In this document: positions 1 through 8,084 of the stretch, in pieces | Layout of the letters: every line of letters begins with the position of its first letter | Numbering within the stretch: position 1 is the first letter of the stretch | Source of the DNA: Microbacterium sp. SA39 | GTDB lineage: Bacteria; Actinomycetota; Actinomycetes; Actinomycetales; Microbacteriaceae | Reading direction: 5' to 3' | Assembly: GCF_000967865.1 (NCBI RefSeq) | Contig: NZ_JXRU01000036.1 | Coordinates: forward strand, 62,001-126,000 | DNA length: 64,000 nt | The notes under the pieces: generated by a model | The model's input: the letters and a program-made list of their open reading frames with translations, nothing else | The model's database searches: none | What the model was told of the DNA's origin: nothing | Program-made: the position numbers and the translations under genes

Positions 1-1
1 C

Positions 2-310
2 CCTGGCGAGGCGGGTATTGCGGAAGGGCACCTGCAGCAGGCGCTGCGCAGCCTCTTCGCCGTGGCCGAGGCGTATCCCCAGTTGCAGGCGAGCCAGAAC
101 TTCCTTCAGCTGCAGCAGTCGATCGTCGACACCGAAGACAAGATCCAGGCTGCGCGCCGTTTCTACAACGGTGGCGTGCGCGAGCTGAACACCAAGATCA
201 AGGTGTTCCCGAACAACCTCTTCGCCAAGGGCCTCGGTTTCACCGAGCGCGAGTTCTTCGAGGTCGCCGACAGCGGCGCCATCTCCGAACCGCCGCGCGT
301 CCAGTTCTGA
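2..310 (+). CDS. LemA family protein, C-terminal part (5' end outside window)
   Basis: Only the last 102 codons are present; the reading frame is open from base 2. The visible segment holds the helical LemA core (ASQNFLQLQQSI followed by the ARRFYNGGVREL motif) and the ending EPPRVQF. LemA proteins are small, usually anchored by one N-terminal membrane helix, with a long four-helix bundle outside; their function is poorly defined. They often sit beside TPM-domain or zinc-dependent membrane genes, but the upstream neighbour is not visible here. The stop codon lies inside a 9-bp hairpin that probably ends the transcript. Confidence 0.93.
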   Translation, partial: PGEAGIAEGHLQQALRSLFAVAEAYPQLQASQNFLQLQQSIVDTEDKIQAARRFYNGGVRELNTKIKVFPNNLFAKGLGFTEREFFEVADSGAISEPPRVQF

Positions 311-327
311 TGCGCTCTGCGCATCAG
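307..327 (+). terminator. Hairpin at the lemA stop codon
   Basis: CTGATGCGC and GCGCATCAG form a perfect 9-bp stem with a 3-nt loop over the stop codon. There is no T-tract. It lies between convergent genes and is probably a terminator. Confidence 0.5.
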
Positions 328-328
328 G

Positions 329-354
329 GTCGAGCGAGAGCAGCGAGTCGAAAC
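329..354. repeat. Diverged copy of the GAGCGAG...GAAAC element
   Basis: 26 nt with 22 matches to the element found at 45775-45805 and, inverted, at 55012-55042. It lies between the convergent ends of lemA and the next gene. See findings. Confidence 0.5.
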
Positions 355-372
355 CTGACACGGACTCCGCCC

Positions 373-1278
373 TCACCACACCGAGAGCGTCAGCCCGTCT
401 TCCGTGAACCGGACATCACCTCGCAGTCCCCAGTCTTCCGTGCGGTAAGTCGTCGTCCGCGCTGATCCGTCCTGCCCGGTTCCGGTCACCGTGGCGACGA
501 GCACGCCCCCTGCGGCCATGAACGCATCTGCGGTGAGAGCGATCGAGGGCGTCTGCTCGATGCGGTAGCGGATGTCGGAAACCGCGCGGAACTCCGTGCC
601 CCAGGGGATCCGGATGCCGCACGTATCGGGCATCGTGCTCGCCGGAGCCGTGCAGGCTTCGAGGTGCTCGTCGAGCTGCTGCTGCGCGGCGTCCGTCGCC
701 TCAGGTCCAAGCGTGGCGTCGACGGTGATCTCGGCGCTCTCGCCGGGAAGGACAAGCAGCGTGCTCTTTCCATCGAGGATCGAGGAGGGGGCCGCGGTCA
801 CCGCATACTCGGCGGGGAGGAGCGACGTCGCCTCGCCGACGGCGAACGTCGCTGCGCCGATGCCGACGAACGACCCGATCGCGGCCGTCGCCGTCATCGT
901 GCCGAGCGCGGAAGGATCGACGATCCACCGTCCGTCGACGCGCTCGAGCGCGAGTTCCGCCGTCCGTTCTTCCTCGCCGAGTGTGAACGAGACGTCGGCG
1001 GTCGCCTCGCCGGGGGTGACCTCGCGCACGGAGGTGACCTCGGGATCTTCGATGAGCTCGCTCGCCGCCGTGAACGCGTCGAGCGCTGTCGCCGACACCT
1101 CCATTCGCGTGGCCTCGACAGCCGCGGCATCGCCGGAGGCGAGCGCGCGAAGGTAGGCGACCACCGCGTCTTCCGCCGTGGCCGGGCGGCTCGCGGTCTG
1201 CCAGATCACCACTCCGATGACCGCAGCGACCACGAGCGCCGCGGTCACTCCGATCAGCCACCATCGCCGCCGTGTCAT
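373..1278 (-). CDS. Membrane-anchored protein of unknown function
   Basis: This is a 301-residue protein. An N-terminal MTRRRWW is followed by a single hydrophobic helix (about residues 8-26), so most of the chain probably lies outside the membrane. The segment at about residues 36-120 (EDAVVAYLRALASGDAAAVEA, then a mixed sheet ending in VDGRWIVDPSAL) resembles the NTF2-like folds of DUF4878-type actinobacterial proteins. A later part repeats a similar alternating strand pattern and contains the only cysteines, about 11 residues apart (EACTAPASTMPDTCG), which might form a disulfide. The start codon overlaps the stop of the upstream ycaQ-like gene by 4 bases, so the two are co-transcribed. I do not recognise a specific function. 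Confidence 0.85.
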   Translation of the reverse strand: MTRRRWWLIGVTAALVVAAVIGVVIWQTASRPATAEDAVVAYLRALASGDAAAVEATRMEVSATALDAFTAASELIEDPEVTSVREVTPGEATADVSFTLGEEERTAELALERVDGRWIVDPSALGTMTATAAIGSFVGIGAATFAVGEATSLLPAEYAVTAAPSSILDGKSTLLVLPGESAEITVDATLGPEATDAAQQQLDEHLEACTAPASTMPDTCGIRIPWGTEFRAVSDIRYRIEQTPSIALTADAFMAAGGVLVATVTGTGQDGSARTTTYRTEDWGLRGDVRFTEDGLTLSVW

Positions 1279-2534
1279 GTCACGGTCTCTCTGGCGTGCA
1301 GGTGGCGGAGGGTCGACGAATCGGCGCGAGCGCGCAGGGCGTCATGGATCGCACCGGTCGCGTCTCCCCATCCCGAGACCGAGATGCGCTGCAGTCCCTG
1401 CCACGACGCGGCGAGAGCGAGTTCGGCCGCGATCCTCTCGGCGTCGTCGGGCCGCGCCTGCGGCTCCCACCACGCCGACTGCACCTGCAACGTGGACGTC
1501 ACGCGCTCCGCCTTCAGGTCGACTCGTGCGACGATGCGGTCGCCGACCAGGACCGGAAGCGAGTAGTACCCGAACCGGCGCTTCTCCGCGGGAACGTAGA
1601 TCTCGATGCGGTAGTCCAGGTCGAAGGCGCGGAGGGCGCGATCACGGAACCAGACCACCGGATCGAACGGCGTCAGGATCGCGGCGGCATCGATCTTCCG
1701 GGGGAGGACGGCATCGCGGTGCCGCCAGGCGGGTATCGGGCGACCGCCGCGCTCCCACCCGCGGACCTGTACAGGTTCGAGCTCCCCCGCATCGGCGAGG
1801 TCGGCGATCGACTGCGCGACGGCGCCGCGATCCCTGATGCGGTAGTAGTCGGCGAGGTCGGACTGCGTCGCGACGCCGCTCGACCGCGCCGCACGCCGCG
1901 TGAGCTCGCGGATCGCATCTGTCCGCGAGACCTCTCGAGACAGGATCGCTTCGGGGATCACGTGCTCGGCGAGCGCATACGACCGCTCGAAACGTCGGCG
2001 GCCGCTCACCGCCACATCGCCGATCCTCCAGAGATGTTCGAGTGCCAGCTTGACCTCGTCCCAGTCCCACCAGGTGCCGCGCTCTCTCGGTGCGTCCGCC
2101 CGCAGATCGGCCGGGCGGAGCGGGCCGCGGGTGCGCAACTCGTCTTGCACCCACTGGACGGTGCGGGCGTTGGAACTCAGCCAGGAATCGGGGCCGGCCC
2201 ACCGGCGACGGAAGTCGTCCATGCGGAACCGCCACAGCGGCCAGTCCTCGATCGGGATGAACGTGGCCTCGTGGGCGAGGTACTCGACATAATGCGTGGT
2301 GCGTGCGAGGAAGACGCGATCGAGCAGAGCGGGCTCGTAGGCGCCGAGCCGCGAGAACAGTGGGAGATAGTGCGAGCGCGCGAACACGTTGACCGAGTCG
2401 ATCTGCAGCACGCCGAGGCGCTCCATCACCCGATGGACATGGCGTGAGGACACGGTTGTCGGGCGTGCACGACCGAACCCCTGAGCGGCCAGGGCGATGC
2501 GGCGTGCCTGGGCGGGACTGAGGGTGTCTGTCAC
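1275..2534 (-). CDS. YcaQ-type winged-helix DNA glycosylase
   Basis: The product is 419 residues. It belongs to the HTH_42/YcaQ family; characterised members unhook DNA interstrand crosslinks and remove bulky alkylated bases. The family signature is clear: QIDSVNVFARSHYLPLFSRLG near residue 38, then HEATFIP, and DPVVWFRDRALRAFDLDYRIEIYVPAEKRRFGYY in the C-terminal third. The open frame extends about 110 codons further upstream, but the GTG at 2534 fits the family start (TDTLSPAQARRIALAAQGF) and has a -10 box exactly 6 nt ahead, so a leaderless transcript is likely. It overlaps the downstream membrane protein gene by 4 bases (ATGA). Confidence 0.88.
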   Translation of the reverse strand: MTDTLSPAQARRIALAAQGFGRARPTTVSSRHVHRVMERLGVLQIDSVNVFARSHYLPLFSRLGAYEPALLDRVFLARTTHYVEYLAHEATFIPIEDWPLWRFRMDDFRRRWAGPDSWLSSNARTVQWVQDELRTRGPLRPADLRADAPRERGTWWDWDEVKLALEHLWRIGDVAVSGRRRFERSYALAEHVIPEAILSREVSRTDAIRELTRRAARSSGVATQSDLADYYRIRDRGAVAQSIADLADAGELEPVQVRGWERGGRPIPAWRHRDAVLPRKIDAAAILTPFDPVVWFRDRALRAFDLDYRIEIYVPAEKRRFGYYSLPVLVGDRIVARVDLKAERVTSTLQVQSAWWEPQARPDDAERIAAELALAASWQGLQRISVSGWGDATGAIHDALRARADSSTLRHLHARETVT

Positions 2535-2540
2535 GTCGTC

Positions 2541-2546
2541 AGCGTA
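2541..2546 (-). promoter_or_regulatory. -10 box for leaderless ycaQ-like gene
   Basis: TACGCT, then 6 nt, then the GTG start. No convincing -35 is seen. Confidence 0.55.
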
Positions 2547-2591
2547 TCCCCGGCCTACGACATCGCGTCGAGAGGAGACCGGCGACCGCAA

Positions 2592-2597
2592 TAGACT
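2592..2597 (+). promoter_or_regulatory. -10 box for leaderless AI-2E family gene
   Basis: TAGACT, then TGGGCG (6 nt), then the ATG at 2604. Confidence 0.55.
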
Positions 2598-2603
2598 TGG
2601 GCG

Positions 2604-3800
2604 ATGAGCGAGGACCAGCGACCCCGGCTGCGAGACCTGTTCCGCCCGCGCCCGGTCTCCACCGACCGCACCGTCACGACCCAGGCCGACGAAGCCGTGC
2701 CTCCCCGACTCCGGATCACCGCCGCATACGCGTGGCGTCTGCTCCTCATCGCGGCGGCCATCGGCGTCTTCATCTGGCTGGTGATGCTGCTGAAGCTGCT
2801 CGTGATCCCGCTCATGGTAGCCATCCTCATCACGGCGCTGCTGTGGCCGGCGTTCGAGTGGATGCTGCGCCACCGGTTCCCGCGCTGGTCAGCGATCGCC
2901 CTGTCTCTCATCGGCACCGCCGCGATCGTCGCCGGGCTCGTCTGGCTCGTGGTCTGGCAGGTCCGGTTGGAGCTGCCTGCCGTGCAGGCGAGCACCGCCA
3001 CCGCCATCGATGACTTCCAGGTCTGGCTCCACGAAGGTCCCCTGCAGCTGTCCGACAAGCAGATCGCCGACTACATCGATCAGGGTCTCGCCATGATCGA
3101 AGAGCAGACGCAGGCGCTGCTCTCCGGAGCGCTGGCGATCGGCACCACCCTGGGTCATGTCCTGACCGGAGCCCTCCTCGCGCTGTTCAGCCTCATCTGC
3201 CTGCTGGCGGACGGCGGAGGTATCTGGCGCTGGACGGTCAAGCTGTTCCCGCGCGACGCGCGGCCGGCCGTCGACGGCGCAGCCCGCAACGGCTGGCGGA
3301 CGATCGTCAACTACGCCAGGACGCAACTGTTCGTCGCGACCATCGACGCCATCGGCATCGGGCTCGGCGCCTTCCTGCTGCAGGTGCCGCTCGCCCTCCC
3401 GGTCGCTGTTCTCGTCTTCCTCGGCTCGTTCATCCCGATCGTCGGTGCGGTCGCCACGGGCGCCGTCGCCGTCTTCCTCGCGCTCGTCTACAACGGGCCG
3501 CTGATCGCGCTGTTCATGCTTCTCGTCGTGCTGGCCGTGCAGCAGATCGAGGGCCACATCCTCCAGCCGATCATGATGGGCTCGGCCGTGAAGGTCCACC
3601 CGCTGGCCGTCGTGCTGGTCGTCGCCGGTGGCGCGATGATCGCCGGCATCCCCGGTGCGCTCTTCGCCGTGCCGCTGGCGGCGTTCGTGAACGTGGCCGC
3701 CGTGACCCTGAGTTCGGGATCGTGGCGCACGGGCGACGTCCCACGCGGAGACTTGATCTGGAGCACAGTGCCGCGCGAGCGGCAGCGGAGGAATCGATGA
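2604..3800 (+). CDS. AI-2E family (UPF0118) membrane permease
   Basis: The protein has 398 residues and the layout of the AI-2E/YdiK/TqsA family: a paired hydrophobic block near residues 42-75 and 90-115, a long soluble helical stretch (about 120-170, SDKQIADYIDQGLAMIEEQTQALL), and then a run of membrane helices to about residue 375. The family signature QIEGHILQPIMMGSAVKVHPLAVVL is intact. Members export small molecules (autoinducer-2, or Na+/H+ exchange in some relatives), so the substrate cannot be assigned. The start follows a leaderless promoter. The stop overlaps the ATG of threonine ammonia-lyase by 4 bases, so the two genes are translationally coupled; export linked to threonine catabolism is possible but only inferred. 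Confidence 0.93.
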   Translation: MSEDQRPRLRDLFRPRPVSTDRTVTTQADEAVPPRLRITAAYAWRLLLIAAAIGVFIWLVMLLKLLVIPLMVAILITALLWPAFEWMLRHRFPRWSAIALSLIGTAAIVAGLVWLVVWQVRLELPAVQASTATAIDDFQVWLHEGPLQLSDKQIADYIDQGLAMIEEQTQALLSGALAIGTTLGHVLTGALLALFSLICLLADGGGIWRWTVKLFPRDARPAVDGAARNGWRTIVNYARTQLFVATIDAIGIGLGAFLLQVPLALPVAVLVFLGSFIPIVGAVATGAVAVFLALVYNGPLIALFMLLVVLAVQQIEGHILQPIMMGSAVKVHPLAVVLVVAGGAMIAGIPGALFAVPLAAFVNVAAVTLSSGSWRTGDVPRGDLIWSTVPRERQRRNR

Positions 3801-5026
3801 GCACAGTCCCCAGCCTTTCCGAGTTCGAGGACGCGGCTCAGAGCCTGGCTGAGGTGATCTCCCACACGCCGACGCTGCCTTCACGCGCACTGTCCGACGT
3901 GCTCGGCGCCCCCGTGCTGCTGAAGATGGAGAACCTGCAGCGGACCGGCTCGTTCAAGATCCGCGGCGCGGCCTACCGGCTCTCGAAGCTCAGCGCCGAG
4001 GAGCGGTCTCGCGGCGTCGTGGCGGCATCCGCCGGGAACCACGCCCAGGGCGTCGCGCTCGCCGCTCAGGCGCTCGGCATCCCGGCCACCATCTTCATGC
4101 CGCTGGGCGTACCGGTGCCGAAGCTCCTCGCCACTCGCGGGTACGGCGCCGAGGTCGTCCTGGAAGGCGAGACGGTCGCGACCTCACTGCGCCTCGCGGC
4201 GGAGTTCTCGGAGCGCACGGGTGCGATGCTGATCCACCCGTTCGACCACCGCGACGTCATCATCGGGCAGGGCACGCTGGGTCTCGAGCTGCTCGAGGAC
4301 GCACCGGATGTCGACACGATCGTCCTCGGCATCGGCGGGGGAGGCCTCATCGCCGGCGTCGCTGCCGCGGTCAAGGCACGGGCCGCCGAACTCGGACGCA
4401 CGGTCCGGGTCGTCGGGGTGCAGGCCGAGAATGCCGCTGCGATGCCGCCGTCGCTCGCTGCAGGTGAGCCCGTCGACATCGTGACCCGCCCGACCATCGC
4501 CGACGGCATCCTCGTCGCGCGCCCCGGCGCCATCCCGTTCGACATCATCAAGGACCTGGTCGACGAGGTTGTCACGGTGTCCGACGACGACCTCGCCCGG
4601 GCGATCCTCGTGCTGCTCGAGCAGGCGAAGGTCGTCGTGGAGCCTGCGGGTGCCGCCGGCGTGGCCGCGATCCTCGCCGGCAAGATCACGGGAACCGGAA
4701 CGACCATGGCGGTCCTGTCCGGCGGGAACATCGACCCGCTCCTGCTGCAGCGCGTCGTCTCGCACGGGCTCGCGGCCTCCGGACGCTATCTCACGATCCG
4801 CGTGCCGCTGCCCGACCGGCCGGGCCAGCTCGCCCGCGTCTCCGAGCTCATCGCCGAGGCCGGTGCCAACGTCATCGAAGCGATGCACACCCGGCACGGT
4901 CATGGACTGCAGATCAGCGAGGTCATCCTCGAGCTGAGCGTCGAGACCCGCGGCCCGGAGCACTCGGAGCACACCCTCGACACCCTGCGTCGCGCGGGCT
5001 TCGAACCCCTCGTCGTTCCCGACTGA
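3797..5026 (+). CDS. ilvA: Threonine ammonia-lyase (threonine dehydratase)
   Basis: A 409-residue PLP enzyme that converts threonine to 2-oxobutanoate and ammonia, the entry step to isoleucine or a catabolic route. The Schiff-base lysine is in GSFKIRGA (about K54), the substrate loop in SAGNHAQG, and the PLP phosphate-binding glycine loop in LGIGGGGLIAG (about 178-186). A single C-terminal ACT-like domain starts near residue 333 (YLTIRVPLPDRPGQLARVSELI). This is the shorter form typical of actinobacteria, not the two-ACT enterobacterial IlvA. The open frame extends upstream, but the ATG at 3797 gives the normal N-terminus and overlaps the permease stop (ATGA). A strong convergent terminator follows. 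Confidence 0.95.
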   Translation: MSTVPSLSEFEDAAQSLAEVISHTPTLPSRALSDVLGAPVLLKMENLQRTGSFKIRGAAYRLSKLSAEERSRGVVAASAGNHAQGVALAAQALGIPATIFMPLGVPVPKLLATRGYGAEVVLEGETVATSLRLAAEFSERTGAMLIHPFDHRDVIIGQGTLGLELLEDAPDVDTIVLGIGGGGLIAGVAAAVKARAAELGRTVRVVGVQAENAAAMPPSLAAGEPVDIVTRPTIADGILVARPGAIPFDIIKDLVDEVVTVSDDDLARAILVLLEQAKVVVEPAGAAGVAAILAGKITGTGTTMAVLSGGNIDPLLLQRVVSHGLAASGRYLTIRVPLPDRPGQLARVSELIAEAGANVIEAMHTRHGHGLQISEVILELSVETRGPEHSEHTLDTLRRAGFEPLVVPD

Positions 5027-5034
5027 CTCGGGCA

Positions 5035-5085
5035 CACCTGAAGCGCCCCGGCATCCGCTCCTCGGATACCGGGGCGCTTCAGGTG
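5035..5085. terminator. Bidirectional terminator between ilvA and greA
   Basis: The arms CACCTGAAGCGCCCCGG and its complement form a perfect 17-bp stem around a 17-nt loop. It can serve both convergent genes. Confidence 0.85.
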
Positions 5086-5094
5086 TCGGGAGGG

Positions 5095-5586
5095 TCAGCC
5101 CGTGTACGTCTCGACGTTCACGATCTCCACGGCGATGGAGCGGCCGTTGGGCGCCTCGTAGGACGACTTCTCGCCGACTTTGAGTCCGAGGATGGCCTGG
5201 CCGAGGGGGCTCGCTTCGCTGTACACGTCGAGGTCGCTGCCGCCTGCCGCGATCTCGCGGCTGCCGAGGAGGAAGACCTCTTCGCCGCCGGCGACGAGCG
5301 CCGTCACGACCGTGCCGGGCTCGACGATGCCGCGGCTCGCGGGGGCCTCGCCGACCTTCGCGGTCTTCAGCAGACCTTCGAGGGTGCGGATGCGAGCCTC
5401 CTGCTTGCCCTGCTCGTCTTTGGCGGCGTGATAGCCGCCGTTCTCCTTGAGGTCGCCCTCTTCACGGGCGGCCTCGATGCGTTTGGCGATCTCATCGCGG
5501 CCGGTGGTGGACAGGTGCTCCAGCTCGGCGACGAGCCGGTCATATGCTTCCTGCGTGAGGAAGGGAACCTGAGCGTCGGTGGACAT
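5095..5586 (-). CDS. greA: Transcription elongation factor GreA
   Basis: The product is 163 residues. GreA enters the secondary channel of RNA polymerase and triggers cleavage of backtracked transcripts. The N-terminal coiled coil (about 1-80) carries the signature EEGDLKENGGYHAAKDEQGKQE, with the acidic DLKEN-type tip residues. The C-terminal FKBP-like domain ends in PNGRSIAVEIVNVETY. The frame is open further upstream to 5796, but the ATG at 5586 starts the conserved N-terminus (TDAQVPFLTQEAYDRLVAELE) and has GAAGGAGC just ahead of it. It is followed by the terminator shared with ilvA. Confidence 0.96.
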   Translation of the reverse strand: MSTDAQVPFLTQEAYDRLVAELEHLSTTGRDEIAKRIEAAREEGDLKENGGYHAAKDEQGKQEARIRTLEGLLKTAKVGEAPASRGIVEPGTVVTALVAGGEEVFLLGSREIAAGGSDLDVYSEASPLGQAILGLKVGEKSSYEAPNGRSIAVEIVNVETYTG

Positions 5587-5681
5587 GACGAAGCTCCTTC
5601 TTTCGGTCCCACCGGCGTACTGCGGGGGATATGCCAAGACGCCCCGGCACGTTGCCAGGGCGTCGTCTGTCTGCGACGAGT

Positions 5682-6068
5682 CTAGGCGACCCAGCAGGTG
5701 TTCACCAAACCTGTGGTGGCGGCGGCGACCGTGGGAACAGAAACGGAAAGCGCCTGCGCGTGGCTGTCTCCGGCGGGGATCTCGACGACCTTCCAACCCA
5801 CGACGCCGAACTCCTCATCGAGCGCCTCGACCACGCACACGACGTCCTTGCCCTGCACGCCGCTGACCTGGAATCGGACGTCGACGGTGTGCTCGTCGAC
5901 GAGCACGAATCCCAGATCGTCGGCGCCCGCCGAGTTCATCGACTGAGCGGCGATCATCCAGCCGAACGCCCCGACGGCGAGCAGCGCGACGACACCCGCG
6001 ATGATCCACGGCGTCCGGCGCGTGCGCGTTCGTCCATAACGTTCGTCGAGCTCTTCTGCTGTCGTCAC
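5682..6068 (-). CDS. DUF4307 membrane protein
   Basis: A 128-residue protein with one transmembrane helix at about residues 20-41 after a basic stretch (RTRTRRT). A small soluble domain follows with the conserved pattern VRFQVSG...VCVVEALDEEFGVVGWKVVEIP and a terminal NTCWVA; its two cysteines may pair. It matches DUF4307, whose function is unknown. In many actinobacteria this gene lies between greA and the mycothiol conjugate amidase gene mca. Here greA is the downstream neighbour and mca is missing. The start is GTG. Transcription diverges from the next small membrane gene. Confidence 0.85.
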   Translation of the reverse strand: MTTAEELDERYGRTRTRRTPWIIAGVVALLAVGAFGWMIAAQSMNSAGADDLGFVLVDEHTVDVRFQVSGVQGKDVVCVVEALDEEFGVVGWKVVEIPAGDSHAQALSVSVPTVAAATTGLVNTCWVA

Positions 6069-6135
6069 GGGGCGGTCTTCCGGTCGTTAGGCTGGTGCTA
6101 CCAGGTTATGCGACCTGCGTAGGAAAGGCCGACAC

Positions 6136-6420
6136 ATGCGTTCTCTGTCCGAGACTCCGATGCCGACGCCCACCATGACGGTGGCGCCCGAGGCCGTGTC
6201 TCCCGGCTTCATCGGCTTCGCCGTGATCATCGTCATCGTCATCGCGGTGATCCTCCTCATCTGGGACATGAACCGCCGCATTCGTCGCGTCCGCTACCGC
6301 GAAGAGGTGCGCGACGAACTGGATGCCGAAGAGGCCGCGCGTGCCGCTGACCAGGCGACGGAGGCCGACGCCGATCTGCCGATCACCCGCGAAGGCGACG
6401 ACGACCCGCGCCCGACCTGA
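6136..6420 (+). CDS. Small single-pass membrane protein
   Basis: 94 residues. A short N-terminal segment precedes one strong transmembrane helix (about 25-44, GFAVIIVIVIAVILLIWDM), then a basic stop-transfer motif (NRRIRRVRYREE) and an acidic, alanine-rich cytoplasmic tail ending DDDPRPT. AGGAAAGG lies 8 nt before the ATG. From memory, a similar small gene sits next to mca and the hemolysin III gene in mycobacteria (Rv1083-like). The function is unknown. Confidence 0.8.
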   Translation: MRSLSETPMPTPTMTVAPEAVSPGFIGFAVIIVIVIAVILLIWDMNRRIRRVRYREEVRDELDAEEAARAADQATEADADLPITREGDDDPRPT

Positions 6421-6427
6421 GCGCTGG

Positions 6428-7156
6428 TCAGGCGCCCAGCGAAGGGCTGAGCGGCTCGAGCGTGATCAGCAGGCAGGCGAACCAGTGGCTCAGGAACGCG
6501 AGCACCGTGCACGCGTGGAAGATCTCATGGAAGCCGAAACGGCCCGGCCACGGATTGGGCTTCTTCATGGCGTAGACGATGGCCCCGCCCGTGTACAGCA
6601 GGCCGCCGACGATCACGAGGACCATCATCGTGGCGTTCGCCACGAACAGATCCGCCATGAACATCACGGCCGCCCACCCCATCAGCAGGTACAGCGCGAC
6701 GTAGAGCCAGCGCGGGGCATGGATCCAGAAGACGCGGAACAGGATCCCGACCACGGTCCCACCCCAGACCAGCGCGAGCAGCAGACTGCCCTTCGCGGGC
6801 GGGAGCGCCAGTACCGCGAGCGGCGTGTAGGTTCCGGCGATCAGCAGGAAGATGTTGGCGTGGTCGATGCGCTTCAGGGTGAGCTTGACCTTCGGCGACC
6901 AGTCGAAGCGGTGGTAGAGCGCGGAATTGCCGAACAGCAGCAGGGAGCTCGTCATGAACACCGCCGCCGCCCACTTCGCCGCCCCGCCCTGCGCGACGAG
7001 GATCAGCACGATTCCCGCGACCAGCGCCACCGGGAAGATGCCGGCGTGGATCCATCCACGCCAGGTCGGCCGGATCTCGGCGCCCGCCTCTGATTCCGCC
7101 TCGTCGAGGAGCGGCAGCTGGGGGAGGTCGTCTTCGGAAGGGTCGGAAGTGCTCAC
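6428..7156 (-). CDS. trhA: TrhA/hemolysin III family PAQR membrane protein
   Basis: 242 residues with seven predicted membrane helices. The PAQR zinc motifs are present: SALYH near residue 75 (Ser and His), DHANIFLLIAGTYTPL, and HEIFHACTVLAFLSHW near the C-terminus (two His). Bacterial TrhA homologues influence membrane energy state and fluidity; the haemolysin name is historical. The start GTG is preceded at exactly 6 nt by a TAGAGT box, pointing to a leaderless message. It is divergent from the cis-prenyltransferase gene. Confidence 0.93.
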   Translation of the reverse strand: MSTSDPSEDDLPQLPLLDEAESEAGAEIRPTWRGWIHAGIFPVALVAGIVLILVAQGGAAKWAAAVFMTSSLLLFGNSALYHRFDWSPKVKLTLKRIDHANIFLLIAGTYTPLAVLALPPAKGSLLLALVWGGTVVGILFRVFWIHAPRWLYVALYLLMGWAAVMFMADLFVANATMMVLVIVGGLLYTGGAIVYAMKKPNPWPGRFGFHEIFHACTVLAFLSHWFACLLITLEPLSPSLGA

Positions 7157-7162
7157 GTGCTC

Positions 7163-7168
7163 ACTCTA
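7163..7168 (-). promoter_or_regulatory. -10 box for leaderless trhA
   Basis: TAGAGT, then GAGCAC (6 nt), then the GTG at 7156. Confidence 0.5.
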
Positions 7169-7238
7169 AACGCGCGCGCATGCTGTGACGGGCACATACG
7201 CTCAGCCGCCCCACACCGTGCGCGAGGGTCCGACGCTG

Positions 7239-7244
7239 TAGCGT
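7239..7244 (+). promoter_or_regulatory. -10 box for leaderless cis-prenyltransferase gene
   Basis: TAGCGT, then AGGTGA (6 nt), then GTG at 7251. This favours the GTG over the adjacent ATG at 7254. Confidence 0.5.
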
Positions 7245-7250
7245 AGGTGA

Positions 7251-8033
7251 GTGATGTCACGCGAGAGCCCGGGGCGCGGACCGCTGTATCGGCTCTACAC
7301 CAGCCGGCTGCGACGCCATCTGGATCCGGCGTCCGTGCCGCACCATGTGGCGATGATGATCGACGGCAACCGGCGGTGGGCACGGCAGCTCGGCTACGAG
7401 ACGCCCGCAGAGGGGCACCGAGCAGGCGCCGCCAAGATGCGCGAGTTCCTCGGCTGGTGCGACGAGCTGGGCGTGCGGGTCGTGTCGCTCTATCTGCTGT
7501 CCAGCGACAATCTGCGCAAGCGCGACTCGGCGGAGCTCGCCGACCTCATCGAGATCATCGCCGAGCTCGCGGAGGCGGTGTCGCGCGAGGAGAACTGGCG
7601 CGTGCAGCACGTGGGGCGATCCGACATCCTGCCGCAGGAGCTCGCCCGTGTGCTCGCGGATGCCGAGGAGCGCACCCGGAGCCACACCGGACTCCACGTG
7701 AACCTGGCTGTCGGTTACGGCGGGCGCCACGAGATCGTCGACGCCGTGCGCAGCATCGTCGCGAAGCACGAGGCCTCCGGCGGCACGCTGGAAGACCTCG
7801 CGGCACACCTGACGCCGGAGATGATCGGCGAGCACCTCTACACCGGGGGCCAGCCGGACCCCGACCTCGTGATCCGTACCAGCGGTGAGCAGCGGCTCAG
7901 CGATTTCCTGCTGTGGCAGAGCGCGCACAGCGAGTTCTACTTCGTCGAGGCCCTCGGGCCGGACCTCCGTCAGGTCGACTTCCTTCGCGCCATCCGCGAC
8001 TTCGCGGATCGCGACCGCCGCTTCGGCCGCTGA
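7251..8033 (+). CDS. uppS: Isoprenyl (cis-prenyl) transferase, UppS family
   Basis: 260 residues. It adds isopentenyl units in cis to an allylic diphosphate, making the lipid carriers for cell wall polymers. The catalytic Asp lies in MMIDGNRRWAR (about D38). Other family blocks are GHRAGA, LYLLSSDNLRKR in place of the usual S.ENWxR segment, NLAVGYGGRHEIVDA, and the terminal DLVIRTSGEQRLSDFLLWQSAHSEFYF. As I recall, the Asn-poor LYLLSSDN form and the genomic position resemble the mycobacterial short-chain Z-farnesyl diphosphate synthase Rv1086, so the product may be Z,E-FPP and not undecaprenyl diphosphate. Confidence 0.93.
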   Translation: MMSRESPGRGPLYRLYTSRLRRHLDPASVPHHVAMMIDGNRRWARQLGYETPAEGHRAGAAKMREFLGWCDELGVRVVSLYLLSSDNLRKRDSAELADLIEIIAELAEAVSREENWRVQHVGRSDILPQELARVLADAEERTRSHTGLHVNLAVGYGGRHEIVDAVRSIVAKHEASGGTLEDLAAHLTPEMIGEHLYTGGQPDPDLVIRTSGEQRLSDFLLWQSAHSEFYFVEALGPDLRQVDFLRAIRDFADRDRRFGR

Positions 8034-8072
8034 CCTCGCGGTCGGGCGCCGCCGCGCCGTCTTGGCCCGTGC

Positions 8073-8078
8073 CACAAT
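8073..8078 (+). promoter_or_regulatory. -10 box for leaderless aminotransferase gene
   Basis: CACAAT, then GACGCG (6 nt), then GTG at 8085. Confidence 0.45.
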
Positions 8079-8084
8079 GACGCG

